DNA of 64,000 nt from Arcobacter aquimarinus (GTDB lineage Bacteria; Campylobacterota; Campylobacteria; Campylobacterales; Arcobacteraceae). The stretch is taken from assembly GCF_013177635.1 (NCBI RefSeq), contig NZ_CP030944.1, forward strand, positions 1,984,001 to 2,048,000, written 5' to 3'. This document shows, in pieces, positions 28,102-36,957 of this stretch; the stretch's first letter is position 1, and the number at the start of each line of letters is the position of its first letter. The notes under the pieces were generated by a model. That model did not search any database, had not been told where the DNA came from, and saw nothing but the letters and a program-made list of their open reading frames with translations. The translations under genes were made by a program, and so were the position numbers.

Positions 28102-29195
28102 ACTGCCCATTCTATATTTTTTGATTTTGCATCTGCAATATAACTTTCTAAATCACTTTTAGTTAATATTTTTTTGTTATTTTCATAATAAGCCTTATAC
28201 CAATTTACAGTTTTTTTAAATGTAGTTTGACTATCCCAAACATTTTTCCATTTTAAAAGAATATGAGCCTTTGAACAATCAAGTTTTAATAAATTTGCCT
28301 CATGAAATTGAGTTGAATCTTGATTTATTTCATAATCTATTTTATTCCAATATTTTTTTACATTTTGAACAACTTCTTCTACGGTAATACTTCCTTCATC
28401 ACTAGATCCAAAATTCCAAGCTTCTGAAAATTGTATTTTTTCTTCAAGAAGTTTTTGCCCTATAGCTAAATATCCACTTAGAGGTTCAAGTACATGTTCC
28501 CAAGGTCTTGTTGCTTTAGGATTTCTAATACTTACTTTTTTACCTTGAGATACAGAAACCATAATATCTGTGATGAGTCTATTTTTAGCCCAATCTCCAC
28601 CACCTATTACATTTCCAGCTCGGCAAGTTGAAAGTAAAGTATTATGAGTTTTTTTATACTCTTTAATATTAAAATATGAATTTCTATATGAAGAAGCTAA
28701 GATATCAGCACATCCTTTAGATGAACTATAGGGATCATATCCACCCATAGGGTCATTTTCTCTATATCCCCAAATCCATTCTTTATTTTCATAAGCTTTA
28801 TCACTTGTAATATTTACAATAGCTTTTACATTATTATATTTACAAGCTTCAAACACTTTTAAAGTTCCTATTACATTTATTTCATAAGTTTCTATTGGAT
28901 TTTCATAAGATAATCTTACTAACGGTTGAGCTGCAAGATGAAATACAATATCTGGTTTATACTCTTCAAAAGTTTGATTTAATTTATCCAAATCTCGTAT
29001 ATCTCCAATAATTGAAATAATATCTAAATTTAAGAGTTCTATATGATTTGGATTTGTAGGAGCTTCAAGTGAATATCCAACTACTTTTGCTCCCATTTGA
29101 TTTAACCAATAAACAAGCCATGAACCTTTGAATCCAGTATGTCCTGTAACTAATACAGTTTGATTTTTATAAATACCAGAAAAAAGATTTTCCAT
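28098..29195 (-). CDS. rfbG: CDP-glucose 4,6-dehydratase (RfbG/DdhB)
   Basis: 365 aa extended SDR: VLVTGHTGFKGSWLVYWL near the N-terminus, HLAAQPLVRLSYENP, NITSDKAYENKEW and DPYSSSKGCADI with catalytic Tyr/Lys. These are diagnostic of CDP-glucose 4,6-dehydratases. It makes CDP-4-keto-6-deoxy-D-glucose. A frame start exists at 29210, but ATG 29195 overlaps the rfbF stop as TAATG and gives the family's normal N-terminus. Confidence 0.93.
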   Translation of the reverse strand: MENLFSGIYKNQTVLVTGHTGFKGSWLVYWLNQMGAKVVGYSLEAPTNPNHIELLNLDIISIIGDIRDLDKLNQTFEEYKPDIVFHLAAQPLVRLSYENPIETYEINVIGTLKVFEACKYNNVKAIVNITSDKAYENKEWIWGYRENDPMGGYDPYSSSKGCADILASSYRNSYFNIKEYKKTHNTLLSTCRAGNVIGGGDWAKNRLITDIMVSVSQGKKVSIRNPKATRPWEHVLEPLSGYLAIGQKLLEEKIQFSEAWNFGSSDEGSITVEEVVQNVKKYWNKIDYEINQDSTQFHEANLLKLDCSKAHILLKWKNVWDSQTTFKKTVNWYKAYYENNKKILTKSDLESYIADAKSKNIEWAV

Positions 29196-29968
29196 TACCA
29201 AATTTTCCATGGAGCTTTGCCACTATCCCAAAGTTTATTTAAATCATTTTTATCCTTTAAGCTATCCATTGGGGACCAAAATCCAATATGTTTATATGTA
29301 AACATTTCTCCATCTTTTGCTAAATCTTTAAGTGGTGCTTGCTCAAATATTGTCTTATCACCTTCAGTTATATAATCAAACACTTTTGGTTCACAAACAA
29401 AATATCCTGCATTTATAAAATGTCCATCACCCTTTGGTTTCTCTTGAAAACTTACTACTTTGCTATTTATGGTTATTTCTATAGCTCCAAATCTTCCATC
29501 TGGTTGATGAGAAGTCATGGTTATTGCTTTTCCATGTGATTTATGGAATTTAACAAGCTCTTCTATGTTTATATCAGCTACACCATCTCCATAAGTAAGC
29601 ATAAAAGTCTCATTTCCAATAAAATTTTGGGCTCTTTTTATTCTTCCACCTGTCATACTATTTAGTCCTGTATCAAGAAGTGTTATTTTCCATGGTTCAC
29701 TAGAGTTATTTAAAACTTCCATTTTTCCTGTTTTCATATCAATAGTAACATCACTTTGATGTAAAAAATAGTTTGCAAAATATTCTTTTATATAATAACC
29801 TTTGTATCCAAGAAGAATAACAAAATCATTAAATCCATATTTTGAATAAATTTTCATAATATGCCAAAGTATTGGTTTCCCACCAACTTCTACCATTGGT
29901 TTTGGTCTAATATCAGTTTCTTCTGATAGTCTTGTTCCATAACCACCAGCTAACAATACTACTTTCAT
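29195..29968 (-). CDS. rfbF: Glucose-1-phosphate cytidylyltransferase (RfbF/DdhA)
   Basis: 257 aa, the family length. GGYGTRLSEETDIRPKPMVEVGG at the N-terminus is the nucleotidyltransferase signature, with TYGDGVADI in the active site. It activates glucose-1-phosphate with CTP, the first step to CDP-dideoxyhexoses. It begins a sub-operon after a 90-base gap behind wbpE and has AAGGA upstream of its ATG. Confidence 0.93.
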   Translation of the reverse strand: MKVVLLAGGYGTRLSEETDIRPKPMVEVGGKPILWHIMKIYSKYGFNDFVILLGYKGYYIKEYFANYFLHQSDVTIDMKTGKMEVLNNSSEPWKITLLDTGLNSMTGGRIKRAQNFIGNETFMLTYGDGVADINIEELVKFHKSHGKAITMTSHQPDGRFGAIEITINSKVVSFQEKPKGDGHFINAGYFVCEPKVFDYITEGDKTIFEQAPLKDLAKDGEMFTYKHIGFWSPMDSLKDKNDLNKLWDSGKAPWKIW

Positions 29969-30058
29969 TTAAAATTTTTCCTTTTTTATTAAAGTGATAT
30001 ATTAATACTCGTCTCTAATTAATCAAATCTGCAAACTTAATATTTACTACGATAACTT

Positions 30059-31150
30059 TTAGCCCAAATTTTCACAAATATATTCAATCTCTTCATCCGT
30101 AACATAAGGATTCATAGGTAAACTCATGATTTCTTCTGATACTATTTCTGATATTGGGAAATCACCTTTTTTATATCCAAGATATATAAAACACTCTTGT
30201 AAATGTAAAGGCATAGGATAATGTACTGCAGTTGGTATTCCAGCAAGTTTTAGTTTTTCTTGTAATTCATCTCTATTTTTTACTCTTATTGAGTATTGTG
30301 CCCAAGCTGATGTAGTTTTTTTATCTACATAAGGTAAAACTATATTTGATTTATTTTCTAAAGCTTTTGTATATTTAGAAGCTACTTCTGCCCTTTTTGC
30401 CAAATCTTTTGGATAATATTTTAGTTTTACATTTAAAATAGCTGATTGCATAGTATCAAGTCTTCCACCCATACCTATATATTTATGATGATACCTTTTC
30501 GATTGACCATGAAGTCTTAAGCTTTTCATCTTATTTGCTAAATTTTCATCATTTGTAAATACAGCTCCACCATCTCCATAACATCCAAGTGGTTTAGCTG
30601 GGAAAAATGATGTAGTTGAGATATCTGCAAGTGCAGAATCGGTAATACCATTATATGTACTTCCAAAACTTTGAGCACCATCAATGATTACTTTAAGATT
30701 ATGTTTTTTAGCTATTTCACTTATTTTATCCATATCTGCTGGTTGCCCATAAATTGATACAGGAATAATAGCTTTTGTTTTTGGTGTAATCTTTTCCTCT
30801 ATTTTATTTGGATCAATATTATAAGTTTTTTCATCGATATCAACAAATACAGGAGTTGCTCCTAAAAAAGCTATTGTTTCAGCTGTTGCTATAAAAGTAA
30901 AAGGAGTAGTTATTACTTCATCACCTGGTTTTATATCAAGTGCCATCATAGCAAGTAACAAAGCATCTGTTCCATTACTACAAGATACTGCATATTTTGC
31001 ACTTGTAAATTCTTCTAGTGATTTTTCTAGTTCTTGTACTTCATTTCCCATAATAAAGTTACAATTTCTTGCCACTTGTAATATAGCATTTTCTATCTCT
31101 TCTTTATAAAGTTCATGTTGATATTGTAAGTTTGCGAAATCTATCTTCAT
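30059..31150 (-). CDS. wbpE: WbpE-type sugar-nucleotide aminotransferase (DegT/DnrJ/EryC1)
   Basis: 363 aa PLP enzyme: GNEVQELEKSLEEF, CSNGTDALLLAMMAL, TPFTFIATAET, IIDGAQSFG and the PLP Lys in FFPAKPLGCYGDGGA. It converts the 3-keto product of WbpB to UDP-2-acetamido-3-amino-2,3-dideoxy-glucuronic acid. The neighbours wbpA, wbpB and wbpD supply the rest of the pathway, which strengthens the name. Confidence 0.92.
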   Translation of the reverse strand: MKIDFANLQYQHELYKEEIENAILQVARNCNFIMGNEVQELEKSLEEFTSAKYAVSCSNGTDALLLAMMALDIKPGDEVITTPFTFIATAETIAFLGATPVFVDIDEKTYNIDPNKIEEKITPKTKAIIPVSIYGQPADMDKISEIAKKHNLKVIIDGAQSFGSTYNGITDSALADISTTSFFPAKPLGCYGDGGAVFTNDENLANKMKSLRLHGQSKRYHHKYIGMGGRLDTMQSAILNVKLKYYPKDLAKRAEVASKYTKALENKSNIVLPYVDKKTTSAWAQYSIRVKNRDELQEKLKLAGIPTAVHYPMPLHLQECFIYLGYKKGDFPISEIVSEEIMSLPMNPYVTDEEIEYICENLG

Positions 31151-31152
31151 TT

Positions 31153-31731
31153 TTACTCTTCTATTAAAATTAAATTATCATTTTCTATTTTATATTTGCT
31201 ATTATCAAAATTATCAATAGCAATACTATTTTCATCAAATTTTAGTGTATTTCCAGCTTTTGAAACCCATCCAATTTGACGAGCAGGAACTCCAACCATC
31301 AAAGAATATGGTTTTACATCTTTATTTACAACTGTTCCACTACCAATAAGTGCATATTCACCTATTGTTACACCACAAACGATAGTTGCATTTGCACCAA
31401 TAGAACAACCCTTTTTAAGAAGAGTTCTCTTAAACTCTTCTCGTCTAACTATAAATGCTCTAGGATTTGTAACATTCGTAAAAACCATAGAAGGTCCTAA
31501 AAAAACATCATCTTCTACTTCTACACCCTCATAAATTGAGATATTGTTTTGAACTTTAACACCATTTCCAATATTTACTTTTGGACCAACTACACAATTT
31601 TGTCCAAAAGAACAATTATTACCAATATTTGAGCCACTTAAAATATGTGAAAAATGCCATATTTTTGTATCATCACCAATAATTACATTATCGTCCACAT
31701 ACGATGATTTATGAGCAAAATAAGAAGCCAT
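31153..31731 (-). CDS. wbpD: WbpD-type UDP-3-amino-sugar N-acetyltransferase
   Basis: 192 aa left-handed beta-helix protein with hexapeptide repeats ([57 protein letters not shown]). It acetylates the 3-amino group to give UDP-2,3-diacetamido-2,3-dideoxy-glucuronic acid. It is packed 2-3 bases from wbpE and wbpB. Confidence 0.92.
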   Translation of the reverse strand: MASYFAHKSSYVDDNVIIGDDTKIWHFSHILSGSNIGNNCSFGQNCVVGPKVNIGNGVKVQNNISIYEGVEVEDDVFLGPSMVFTNVTNPRAFIVRREEFKRTLLKKGCSIGANATIVCGVTIGEYALIGSGTVVNKDVKPYSLMVGVPARQIGWVSKAGNTLKFDENSIAIDNFDNSKYKIENDNLILIEE

Positions 31732-31734
31732 AAT

Positions 31735-32703
31735 TTATCCTAAAACTTTTTTACAAAAGGGATGATATTCACCCTGAAGTCCAAGAGCAGGAAGGTTTCT
31801 AATAACAGAAACTATATTTATAGAATTTCTAGCCTCATCAAGTCCAAATCCTCCACCATTTAAAATATGTTCATAAGATCTAGTATGTAAATCTGTAAAT
31901 CCTTCGCTAAATTCAAATTCTTCACCATCTACAGTTATACTTCTAAAAGTAGTTTTACCTGTTGCTTTTATTTCTTCTGGAATATAGTCATAATTTACAG
32001 ATAAGAACCATCTAACATTTGCATTTTTTAACTTCATAAATCCAGCATTTGCATCTGCTTGCTTTAAATGCACTAAGTTTTCTTCAATAGGGCCAAATAT
32101 CCAAGATAACATATCAAAAAAATGAACACCTATATTTGAAGCAATTCCACCTGATTTATTTTCATCCCCTTTCCAAGAAACAAAATACCATTTACCTCTA
32201 CTTGTAAGATATGTCAAATCAATGTCATATATTTTATTTGGGTTTTTTTCTAACTCTTTTGCTATTTTATTTTTTAAAGCTATAATAGAATCATGAAGTC
32301 TTAATTGTAAAATATTATAAACTTTTTTTCCAGTTTCTTCTTCTATTATTTTTAATTGGTCTATATTATGAGGATTTAAAACTAATGGTTTCTCACAAAT
32401 AGCATGAGCACCATTTTTAAGTGCAAATCTTATATGAGAATCATGTAAATAGTTTGGTGTTGTAATTCCAATATATTCTATTTTTTTATTTCCATCTCTA
32501 TGCCATTTATCTACAAATCTATCAAACCTTTCAAATTCAGTAAAAAAATGAGCTTGAGGGAAATTACTATCCATTATACCTATTCCATCATAAGGATCTA
32601 GTGCAGCTACAAGTTCATTTCCTGTCTCTTTTATAGCTTTCATATGTCTTGGTGCTATATATCCACTAGCACCTATTAGTGCAAAATTTTTTTTGTTTGG
32701 CAT
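31735..32703 (-). CDS. wbpB: WbpB-type UDP-GlcNAcA 3-dehydrogenase (Gfo/Idh/MocA)
   Basis: 322 aa: GASGYIAPRHMKAI Rossmann start, ITTPNYLHDSHI, CEKPLVLNPHN and GGIASNIGVHFFDML, all typical of Gfo/Idh/MocA oxidoreductases of the WbpB/WlbA type. It oxidises C3 of UDP-N-acetylglucosaminuronic acid, often with 2-oxoglutarate-driven NAD recycling. Second gene of the wbpA operon. Confidence 0.92.
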   Translation of the reverse strand: MPNKKNFALIGASGYIAPRHMKAIKETGNELVAALDPYDGIGIMDSNFPQAHFFTEFERFDRFVDKWHRDGNKKIEYIGITTPNYLHDSHIRFALKNGAHAICEKPLVLNPHNIDQLKIIEEETGKKVYNILQLRLHDSIIALKNKIAKELEKNPNKIYDIDLTYLTSRGKWYFVSWKGDENKSGGIASNIGVHFFDMLSWIFGPIEENLVHLKQADANAGFMKLKNANVRWFLSVNYDYIPEEIKATGKTTFRSITVDGEEFEFSEGFTDLHTRSYEHILNGGGFGLDEARNSINIVSVIRNLPALGLQGEYHPFCKKVLG

Positions 32704-32706
32704 TTT

Positions 32707-33975
32707 TTATAATCTCCATGTTGGATTTTCAACGATGCCTTTAACATCGATGATAATTGATTTACCATTTGACATATTTTCATAGTCTGCAGTTGTGATT
32801 TCCTTAAATTTATCATGTCCAACTGCAACTATAATAGAATCATATTTTTTACTATTTAATGGTAATTCATCAATAAAGTTAAGTTTTTTTGTCTCTTTAT
32901 CACTTCTATCTACCCAATAATCATAAACTTCTACATTACACTCATACTCTTCAAGTTCTTTGATTATATCAAGTACTTTTGAATTTCTCATATCAGGACA
33001 ATTTTCTTTAAAAGTTACACCCAATACCAACACATTTGCATTTTTAAGTTTTTTATCAAATTTAACCATTTTTTTAATAGCCTTATCTGCTATAAGCTTA
33101 CTCATACCGTTATTTATTTGTCTTGCTCCCAGAATAAGATTTGGTATGTATCCTAAACTTTGAGCTTTATGAGTTAAATAATATGGATCAACACCTATAC
33201 AGTGTCCACCAACTAGTCCAGGTGTAAGTTTAATAAAATTCCATTTTGTAGCTGCTGCTTCTATAACATCATGAGTATTGATATTCATAAGATCAAAAAT
33301 CATTGCAAGTTCATTTATAAGTGCAATATTTACATCTCTTTGAGTATTTTCTATAACTTTTGCAGCTTCTGCTACTTTTATAGTAGGAGCTAAGTGTGTA
33401 CCTGCGATGATAATTGATTTATATAAATCATCTACTTTTTTAGCTATTTTGGGAGTTGAACCTGAAGTGATTTTAAGTATTTTTGTAACTGTATGTTCTT
33501 TATCTCCCGGATTAATTCTTTCAGGAGAATATCCACAGAAAAATGTTTCATTAAACTTTAATCCACTAAATCTTTCTAAAATAGGCACACACACTTCTTC
33601 TGTAACACCTGGATATACCGTACTCTCATAAATCACAATATCATCTTTTTTTAAAATTCTTCCAACTGTTTCTGTTGATTTTACAATAGGGGTTAAATCA
33701 GGTTCGTTATTATCATCAATAGGTGTAGGAACGGTAACTATATAAATATTACAATCCTTAATATCATCTACATTTAATGTAAACTTCATTCCATTTTTTA
33801 TAGACTCTCTTACTTGTTTTTCATTTAATTCCAAGGTTCTATCAAAACCACTATTTAGTTCTTCTATTCTTGGTTTATTAATATCAAATCCAACTACTTC
33901 ATATTTTTCACTAAAAGCATGAGCTAAAGGAAGCCCTACATACCCTAGACCTATAACGCATATCTTATCTTTCAA
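32707..33975 (-). CDS. wbpA: UDP-GlcNAc 6-dehydrogenase (WbpA)
   Basis: 422 aa nucleotide-sugar dehydrogenase: GLGYVGLPLA at residues 9-18, YESTVYPGVTEE, catalytic Cys in LVGGHCIGVDPYYL (near 259), and a C-terminal UDP-binding domain starting NVLVLGVTFKENCPDMRNS. It oxidises UDP-GlcNAc to the uronic acid, the entry step to the diacetamido-uronic acid. First gene of the locus, behind promoter repeat copy B. It is preceded by AAGGGGAAG. Confidence 0.93.
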   Translation of the reverse strand: MKDKICVIGLGYVGLPLAHAFSEKYEVVGFDINKPRIEELNSGFDRTLELNEKQVRESIKNGMKFTLNVDDIKDCNIYIVTVPTPIDDNNEPDLTPIVKSTETVGRILKKDDIVIYESTVYPGVTEEVCVPILERFSGLKFNETFFCGYSPERINPGDKEHTVTKILKITSGSTPKIAKKVDDLYKSIIIAGTHLAPTIKVAEAAKVIENTQRDVNIALINELAMIFDLMNINTHDVIEAAATKWNFIKLTPGLVGGHCIGVDPYYLTHKAQSLGYIPNLILGARQINNGMSKLIADKAIKKMVKFDKKLKNANVLVLGVTFKENCPDMRNSKVLDIIKELEEYECNVEVYDYWVDRSDKETKKLNFIDELPLNSKKYDSIIVAVGHDKFKEITTADYENMSNGKSIIIDVKGIVENPTWRL

Positions 33976-34028
33976 ATTCTTCCCCTTGATGTGTAATATC
34001 TAAAATTTGTTTTCTATGTTTATGGATT

Positions 34029-34077
34029 AAATTATACCAAACTACTTTACTCTTTTTGTACTCTTTTTTGAGTAAAT
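34029..34077 (-). promoter_or_regulatory. 49-bp repeat, copy B: probable promoter/operator of the wbpA operon
   Basis: Same orientation and 47/49 identity to copy A at 7504-7552. Extended -10 box TGGTATAAT on the minus strand (core 34031-34036) with upstream GAGTA motifs. A start near 34024 leaves a leader of about 50 bases before wbpA. No other promoter candidate is obvious between 33976 and 34028. Confidence 0.65.
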
Positions 34078-34214
34078 TTCAAAATTTGACATTTTTTAAG
34101 GCGCGAATTGTAGCTTATTTACTCTTTAAAGGTGTTTAATAATATTTTCTAAAATTTTATTTCAAAATCTCTTTTAACAAAACATAAGTTTCTATTTTTA
34201 AAGAACATTTAGGA

Positions 34215-34220
34215 TATAAT
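34215..34220 (+). promoter_or_regulatory. -10 box for ribH-nusB-pyrF
   Basis: TATAAT 33 bases before the ribH ATG. The leader would be only about 25 bases, too short for an FMN riboswitch. The rest of the 33976-34252 gap holds the divergent wbpA promoter and no further gene. Confidence 0.6.
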
Positions 34221-34252
34221 CTAGCTTAAAACTACAAATTTTGGAGAAACAA

Positions 34253-34723
34253 ATGAAAGTAATTGAAGGTAATTTAAGATTAAAAGGTAATGAAAAGATT
34301 GCTATTATCAATGGAAGATTTAATCATATCATTACAGATAGATTAGTAGAAGGTGCACGTGATGCTTTCAAAAGACATGGTGGAAATGAAGAAAATTTAG
34401 AACTAATATTAGTGCCTGGTGCTTTTGAAATTCCTTTTGCTCTTGAAAAAGCACTATCGAGTGGAAAATATGATGCTGTTTGTTGTGTAGGTGCAGTTAT
34501 TAGAGGAGCAACTCCACATTTTGACTATATTTCAGCAGAAGCTACAAAAGGTATCGCAACAGTTGGAATAAAACATGGAAAACCTGTATCAAATGGTGTT
34601 TTAACAACTGATACAATAGAACAAGCAATTGAGAGAGCTGGTTCAAAAGTAGGAAATAAAGGTGCTGAAGCTATGATTACAATCATTGAAATGTTAGATT
34701 TATACTCTGAAATGGAGAAATAA
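34253..34723 (+). CDS. ribH: 6,7-dimethyl-8-ribityllumazine synthase
   Basis: 156 aa, normal length: [35 protein letters not shown]-like [15 protein letters not shown] and [20 protein letters not shown]. It is the penultimate enzyme of riboflavin synthesis. A TTG at 34241 extends the frame, but ATG 34253 has GGAGAAAC at ideal spacing. First gene of a ribH-nusB-pyrF operon, an arrangement seen in Campylobacterota. Confidence 0.95.
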   Translation: MKVIEGNLRLKGNEKIAIINGRFNHIITDRLVEGARDAFKRHGGNEENLELILVPGAFEIPFALEKALSSGKYDAVCCVGAVIRGATPHFDYISAEATKGIATVGIKHGKPVSNGVLTTDTIEQAIERAGSKVGNKGAEAMITIIEMLDLYSEMEK

Positions 34724-34725
34724 TT

Positions 34726-35121
34726 TTGGCAACAAGAACACAAGCAAGGGAGTCAGTAATAGGACTACTTTATGCCTATGATTTAGGAAATGAAGGTATT
34801 GTAAAATTTGTAGATGAGATCTTAGAAGAAAAAAAAATTAGAAATCAACAAAAAGAGTTCGCACTAAAACTTTTCAACGGTACAGTTACAAATATCGAAA
34901 AAATTGACAATGAAATTGTAACTCACCTAAATCAAAGAACTTTAGATGATTTGGGTTCAGTTGAAAAATCTATTTTAAGACTTGCTATTTATGAGATTTT
35001 ATTTGAAGATTTACCAAAAGCTATCATAATAAATGAAGCAATTGAATTATCAAAAAGATTAGCAAGTGATGGTGCTCCAAAGTTTGTAAATGGTCTACTT
35101 GATAAAGTAATAAAGGCTTAG
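34726..35121 (+). CDS. nusB: Transcription antitermination factor NusB
   Basis: 131 aa all-helical protein, starting ATRTQARESVIGLLYAYD, with AIYEILFEDLPKAIIINEAIELS near the C-terminus, both typical of NusB. It acts with NusE in rRNA antitermination. The start is TTG (34726) with GGAG eight bases upstream inside the ribH end, and there is no alternative ATG. Confidence 0.95.
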   Translation: MATRTQARESVIGLLYAYDLGNEGIVKFVDEILEEKKIRNQQKEFALKLFNGTVTNIEKIDNEIVTHLNQRTLDDLGSVEKSILRLAIYEILFEDLPKAIIINEAIELSKRLASDGAPKFVNGLLDKVIKA

Positions 35122-35124
35122 ATT

Positions 35125-35823
35125 ATGAATAATGCTATGAAATTATGTATCTCTTTGGATTTACCAACAGTAAAAGAAAACCTTGAATTAGTAGAACAAA
35201 TCAAAGATTTTGATGTATGGCTAAAAGTTGGTTTTAGAAGTTTTATAAGAGATGGAAAAAAGTTTTTAGAAGATTTAAAAGCTATAAATCCAAACTTTAA
35301 AATATTTTTGGATTTAAAACTTTATGATATTCCAAATACCATGGCAGATGCTGCTCAAGAAATAGCAAATTTTGGAATAGTTGATATGTTCAACGTTCAT
35401 GCAAGTTCAGGTGTAGAAGCCATGAAAACAGTGATGGATAGAATCAAAGATATTCCAAATAAACCTTTAGTTCTAGCAGTTACTGCTCTTACCTCTTTTG
35501 ATAATGATAGTTTTAAAGCTATCTATAATGAAGATATAAATACAAAAGCAACACAATTTGCAATAGATACTTTTGAATCAGGAGTTGATGGAGTTGTTTG
35601 TTCTGCGTATGAAAGTTTTGATATAAAAAATAACACTTCAAAAGAGTTTATCACTTTATGCCCTGGTATTAGACCTTTTGGTGAAGAAAGTGGTGATCAA
35701 AAAAGAGTTGCAAATATTCCATTTTCGAAAGAAAATTTAGTTGATTTTATAGTTGTTGGAAGACCTATATATAAATCTGAAAATCCAAAAAAAGTAGTAG
35801 AAGAGATATTAAAAAATATTTAA
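35125..35823 (+). CDS. pyrF: Orotidine 5'-phosphate decarboxylase
   Basis: 232 aa TIM-barrel enzyme of pyrimidine synthesis: LDLKLYDIPNTMADA (catalytic Lys and Asp), FNVHASSG, LAVTALTS and CPGIRPFG, then VVGRPIY. Start at ATG 35125, three bases after nusB. A second ATG four codons later is also possible. Confidence 0.95.
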   Translation: MNNAMKLCISLDLPTVKENLELVEQIKDFDVWLKVGFRSFIRDGKKFLEDLKAINPNFKIFLDLKLYDIPNTMADAAQEIANFGIVDMFNVHASSGVEAMKTVMDRIKDIPNKPLVLAVTALTSFDNDSFKAIYNEDINTKATQFAIDTFESGVDGVVCSAYESFDIKNNTSKEFITLCPGIRPFGEESGDQKRVANIPFSKENLVDFIVVGRPIYKSENPKKVVEEILKNI

Positions 35824-35844
35824 TATCTCTTTTTTATATTTTAA

Positions 35845-35873
35845 GTGATATTTAAGAGATATGATATTATAAT
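35845..35873 (+). promoter_or_regulatory. Promoter of the tRNA-Ser/tRNA-CAT pair
   Basis: GTGATA (35845-35850), 17 bases, TATAAT (35868-35873), then TCCCGTCC. From TATTATAAT onward the 17 bases equal those of the rRNA promoter. A 9-bp inverted repeat (ATATCTCTT 35823-35831 with AAGAGATAT 35854-35862) overlaps the spacer. Confidence 0.7.
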
Positions 35874-35916
35874 TCCCGTCCTGATTTTATAGTATTAAAA
35901 TCAAACAGCTGAATAT

Positions 35917-36007
35917 GGACAGTTGGGTGAGCTGGCTGAAACCACCTCCCTGCTAAGGAGACGTACTGGCAACGGTACCGAGGGTTCAAATCCCTCACTG
36001 TCCGCCA
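35917..36007 (+). tRNA. tRNA-Ser (GCT)
   Basis: 91 bases with the long variable arm of class II tRNAs (ACGTACTGGCAACGGTACC region). Anticodon stem CTCC/GGAG with loop reading GCT, CCA encoded. Confidence 0.95.
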
Positions 36008-36011
36008 TCGT

Positions 36012-36088
36012 GGGTCATTAGCTCAGCTGGTTAGAGCACTCGGCTCATAACCGAGTGGTCGAAGGTTCGAGTCCTTCATGACCCACCA
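36012..36088 (+). tRNA. tRNA with CAT anticodon (elongator Met or Ile2)
   Basis: Acceptor GGGTCAT/ATGACCC, anticodon stem CTCGG/CCGAG, loop CTCATAA, CCA encoded. It is one of two non-initiator CAT tRNAs here (the other at 6166-6242). One is probably the lysidine-modified tRNA-Ile2. Confidence 0.92.
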
Positions 36089-36093
36089 CTTAC

Positions 36094-36141
36094 AAAGCCT
36101 AATTTATGAACTCTTTGGAGTTTTTAAATCGGGCTTTTTTT
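36094..36141 (+). terminator. Rho-independent terminator after the tRNA pair
   Basis: A nested stem AAAGCC...GGGCTTT, with inner ATTTA/TAAAT and AACTC-TTTG-GAGTT, ends in seven T. It lies 6 bases after the tRNA CCA end and before the convergent kdsA. Confidence 0.8.
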
Positions 36142-36147
36142 GTTTGA

Positions 36148-36957
36148 TTATAAACTGCTACTATATCCCAAAGCTTCTCGTATTGCAAAAATCTCTTCAA
36201 CAGTTTTATACATAGTTTCAATATTTAGCATATTTGGTCCATCACTTTTTGCTACACTTGGGTCTATGTGTGTTTCAAAGAAAAAGCCATCCACACCAAC
36301 AGCAGCAGCAGCTTTTGCCATAGCTGGAACAAAAGATGAATTTCCTCCTGTTGTTCCTCCTGTGCTTGGAATTTGAACTGAATGTGTAGCATCAAAAATC
36401 ACAGGAGCATACTGTTTTAATAAAATTAGATTTCTCATATCCACAACTAAAGCACCATATCCAAAAGTATTTCCTCTTTCACAAAGCCAAACACCTGCTT
36501 TTTGAGCATTTTCATAATTTACTTCAAAAATCCCTCTTGTATTTAAAATCTTTTCAACTGGGTGTTTCATCGCATCTGCTGCTAAAAATTGCCCTTTTTT
36601 GATATTTATAATTGCAGGTGTTTTAGCAGCTGCTACTAGTAAATCCGTCTGTCTACATAAAAATGCAGGAATTTGTAAAATATCCATTATTTCACCAGCT
36701 GGTGCTGCTTGATAAGATTCATGAATATCTGTTATTACTTTATATCCAAACTGCTCTTTTATCTCTTGAAATAGTTTTAATCCTTCATCAAGTCCAGGAC
36801 CTCTAAATGAACTAATACTTGTTCTATTCGCTTTATCAAAACTAGCTTTAAAATAAAAATCCACTCTTTTATCTTCACTTAGTGGTTTTAGCTTTTCAGC
36901 TATTCTCATAACTGTATCTCTATCTTCAAGTACACATGGTCCTGTCAATATTTTCAT
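36148..36957 (-). CDS. kdsA: 3-deoxy-8-phosphooctulonate (KDO-8-P) synthase
   Basis: 269 aa: GPCVLEDRDT at the N-terminus, FKASFDKANRTS (PEP-binding), FRGPGLDEGL, TDIHE, QIPAFLCRQTDL and DATHSVQIP. It condenses PEP with arabinose-5-phosphate for the lipopolysaccharide inner core. The ATG overlaps the potassium channel gene by 4 bases. In related genomes kdsA is near ribH. Here it is convergent, separated by the tRNA pair. Confidence 0.95.
   Translation of the reverse strand: MKILTGPCVLEDRDTVMRIAEKLKPLSEDKRVDFYFKASFDKANRTSISSFRGPGLDEGLKLFQEIKEQFGYKVITDIHESYQAAPAGEIMDILQIPAFLCRQTDLLVAAAKTPAIINIKKGQFLAADAMKHPVEKILNTRGIFEVNYENAQKAGVWLCERGNTFGYGALVVDMRNLILLKQYAPVIFDATHSVQIPSTGGTTGGNSSFVPAMAKAAAAVGVDGFFFETHIDPSVAKSDGPNMLNIETMYKTVEEIFAIREALGYSSSL

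Noticed and set aside
34080-34252. FMN riboswitch upstream of ribH
   Set aside because: No conserved aptamer pattern, and the leader after the -10 box is too short.
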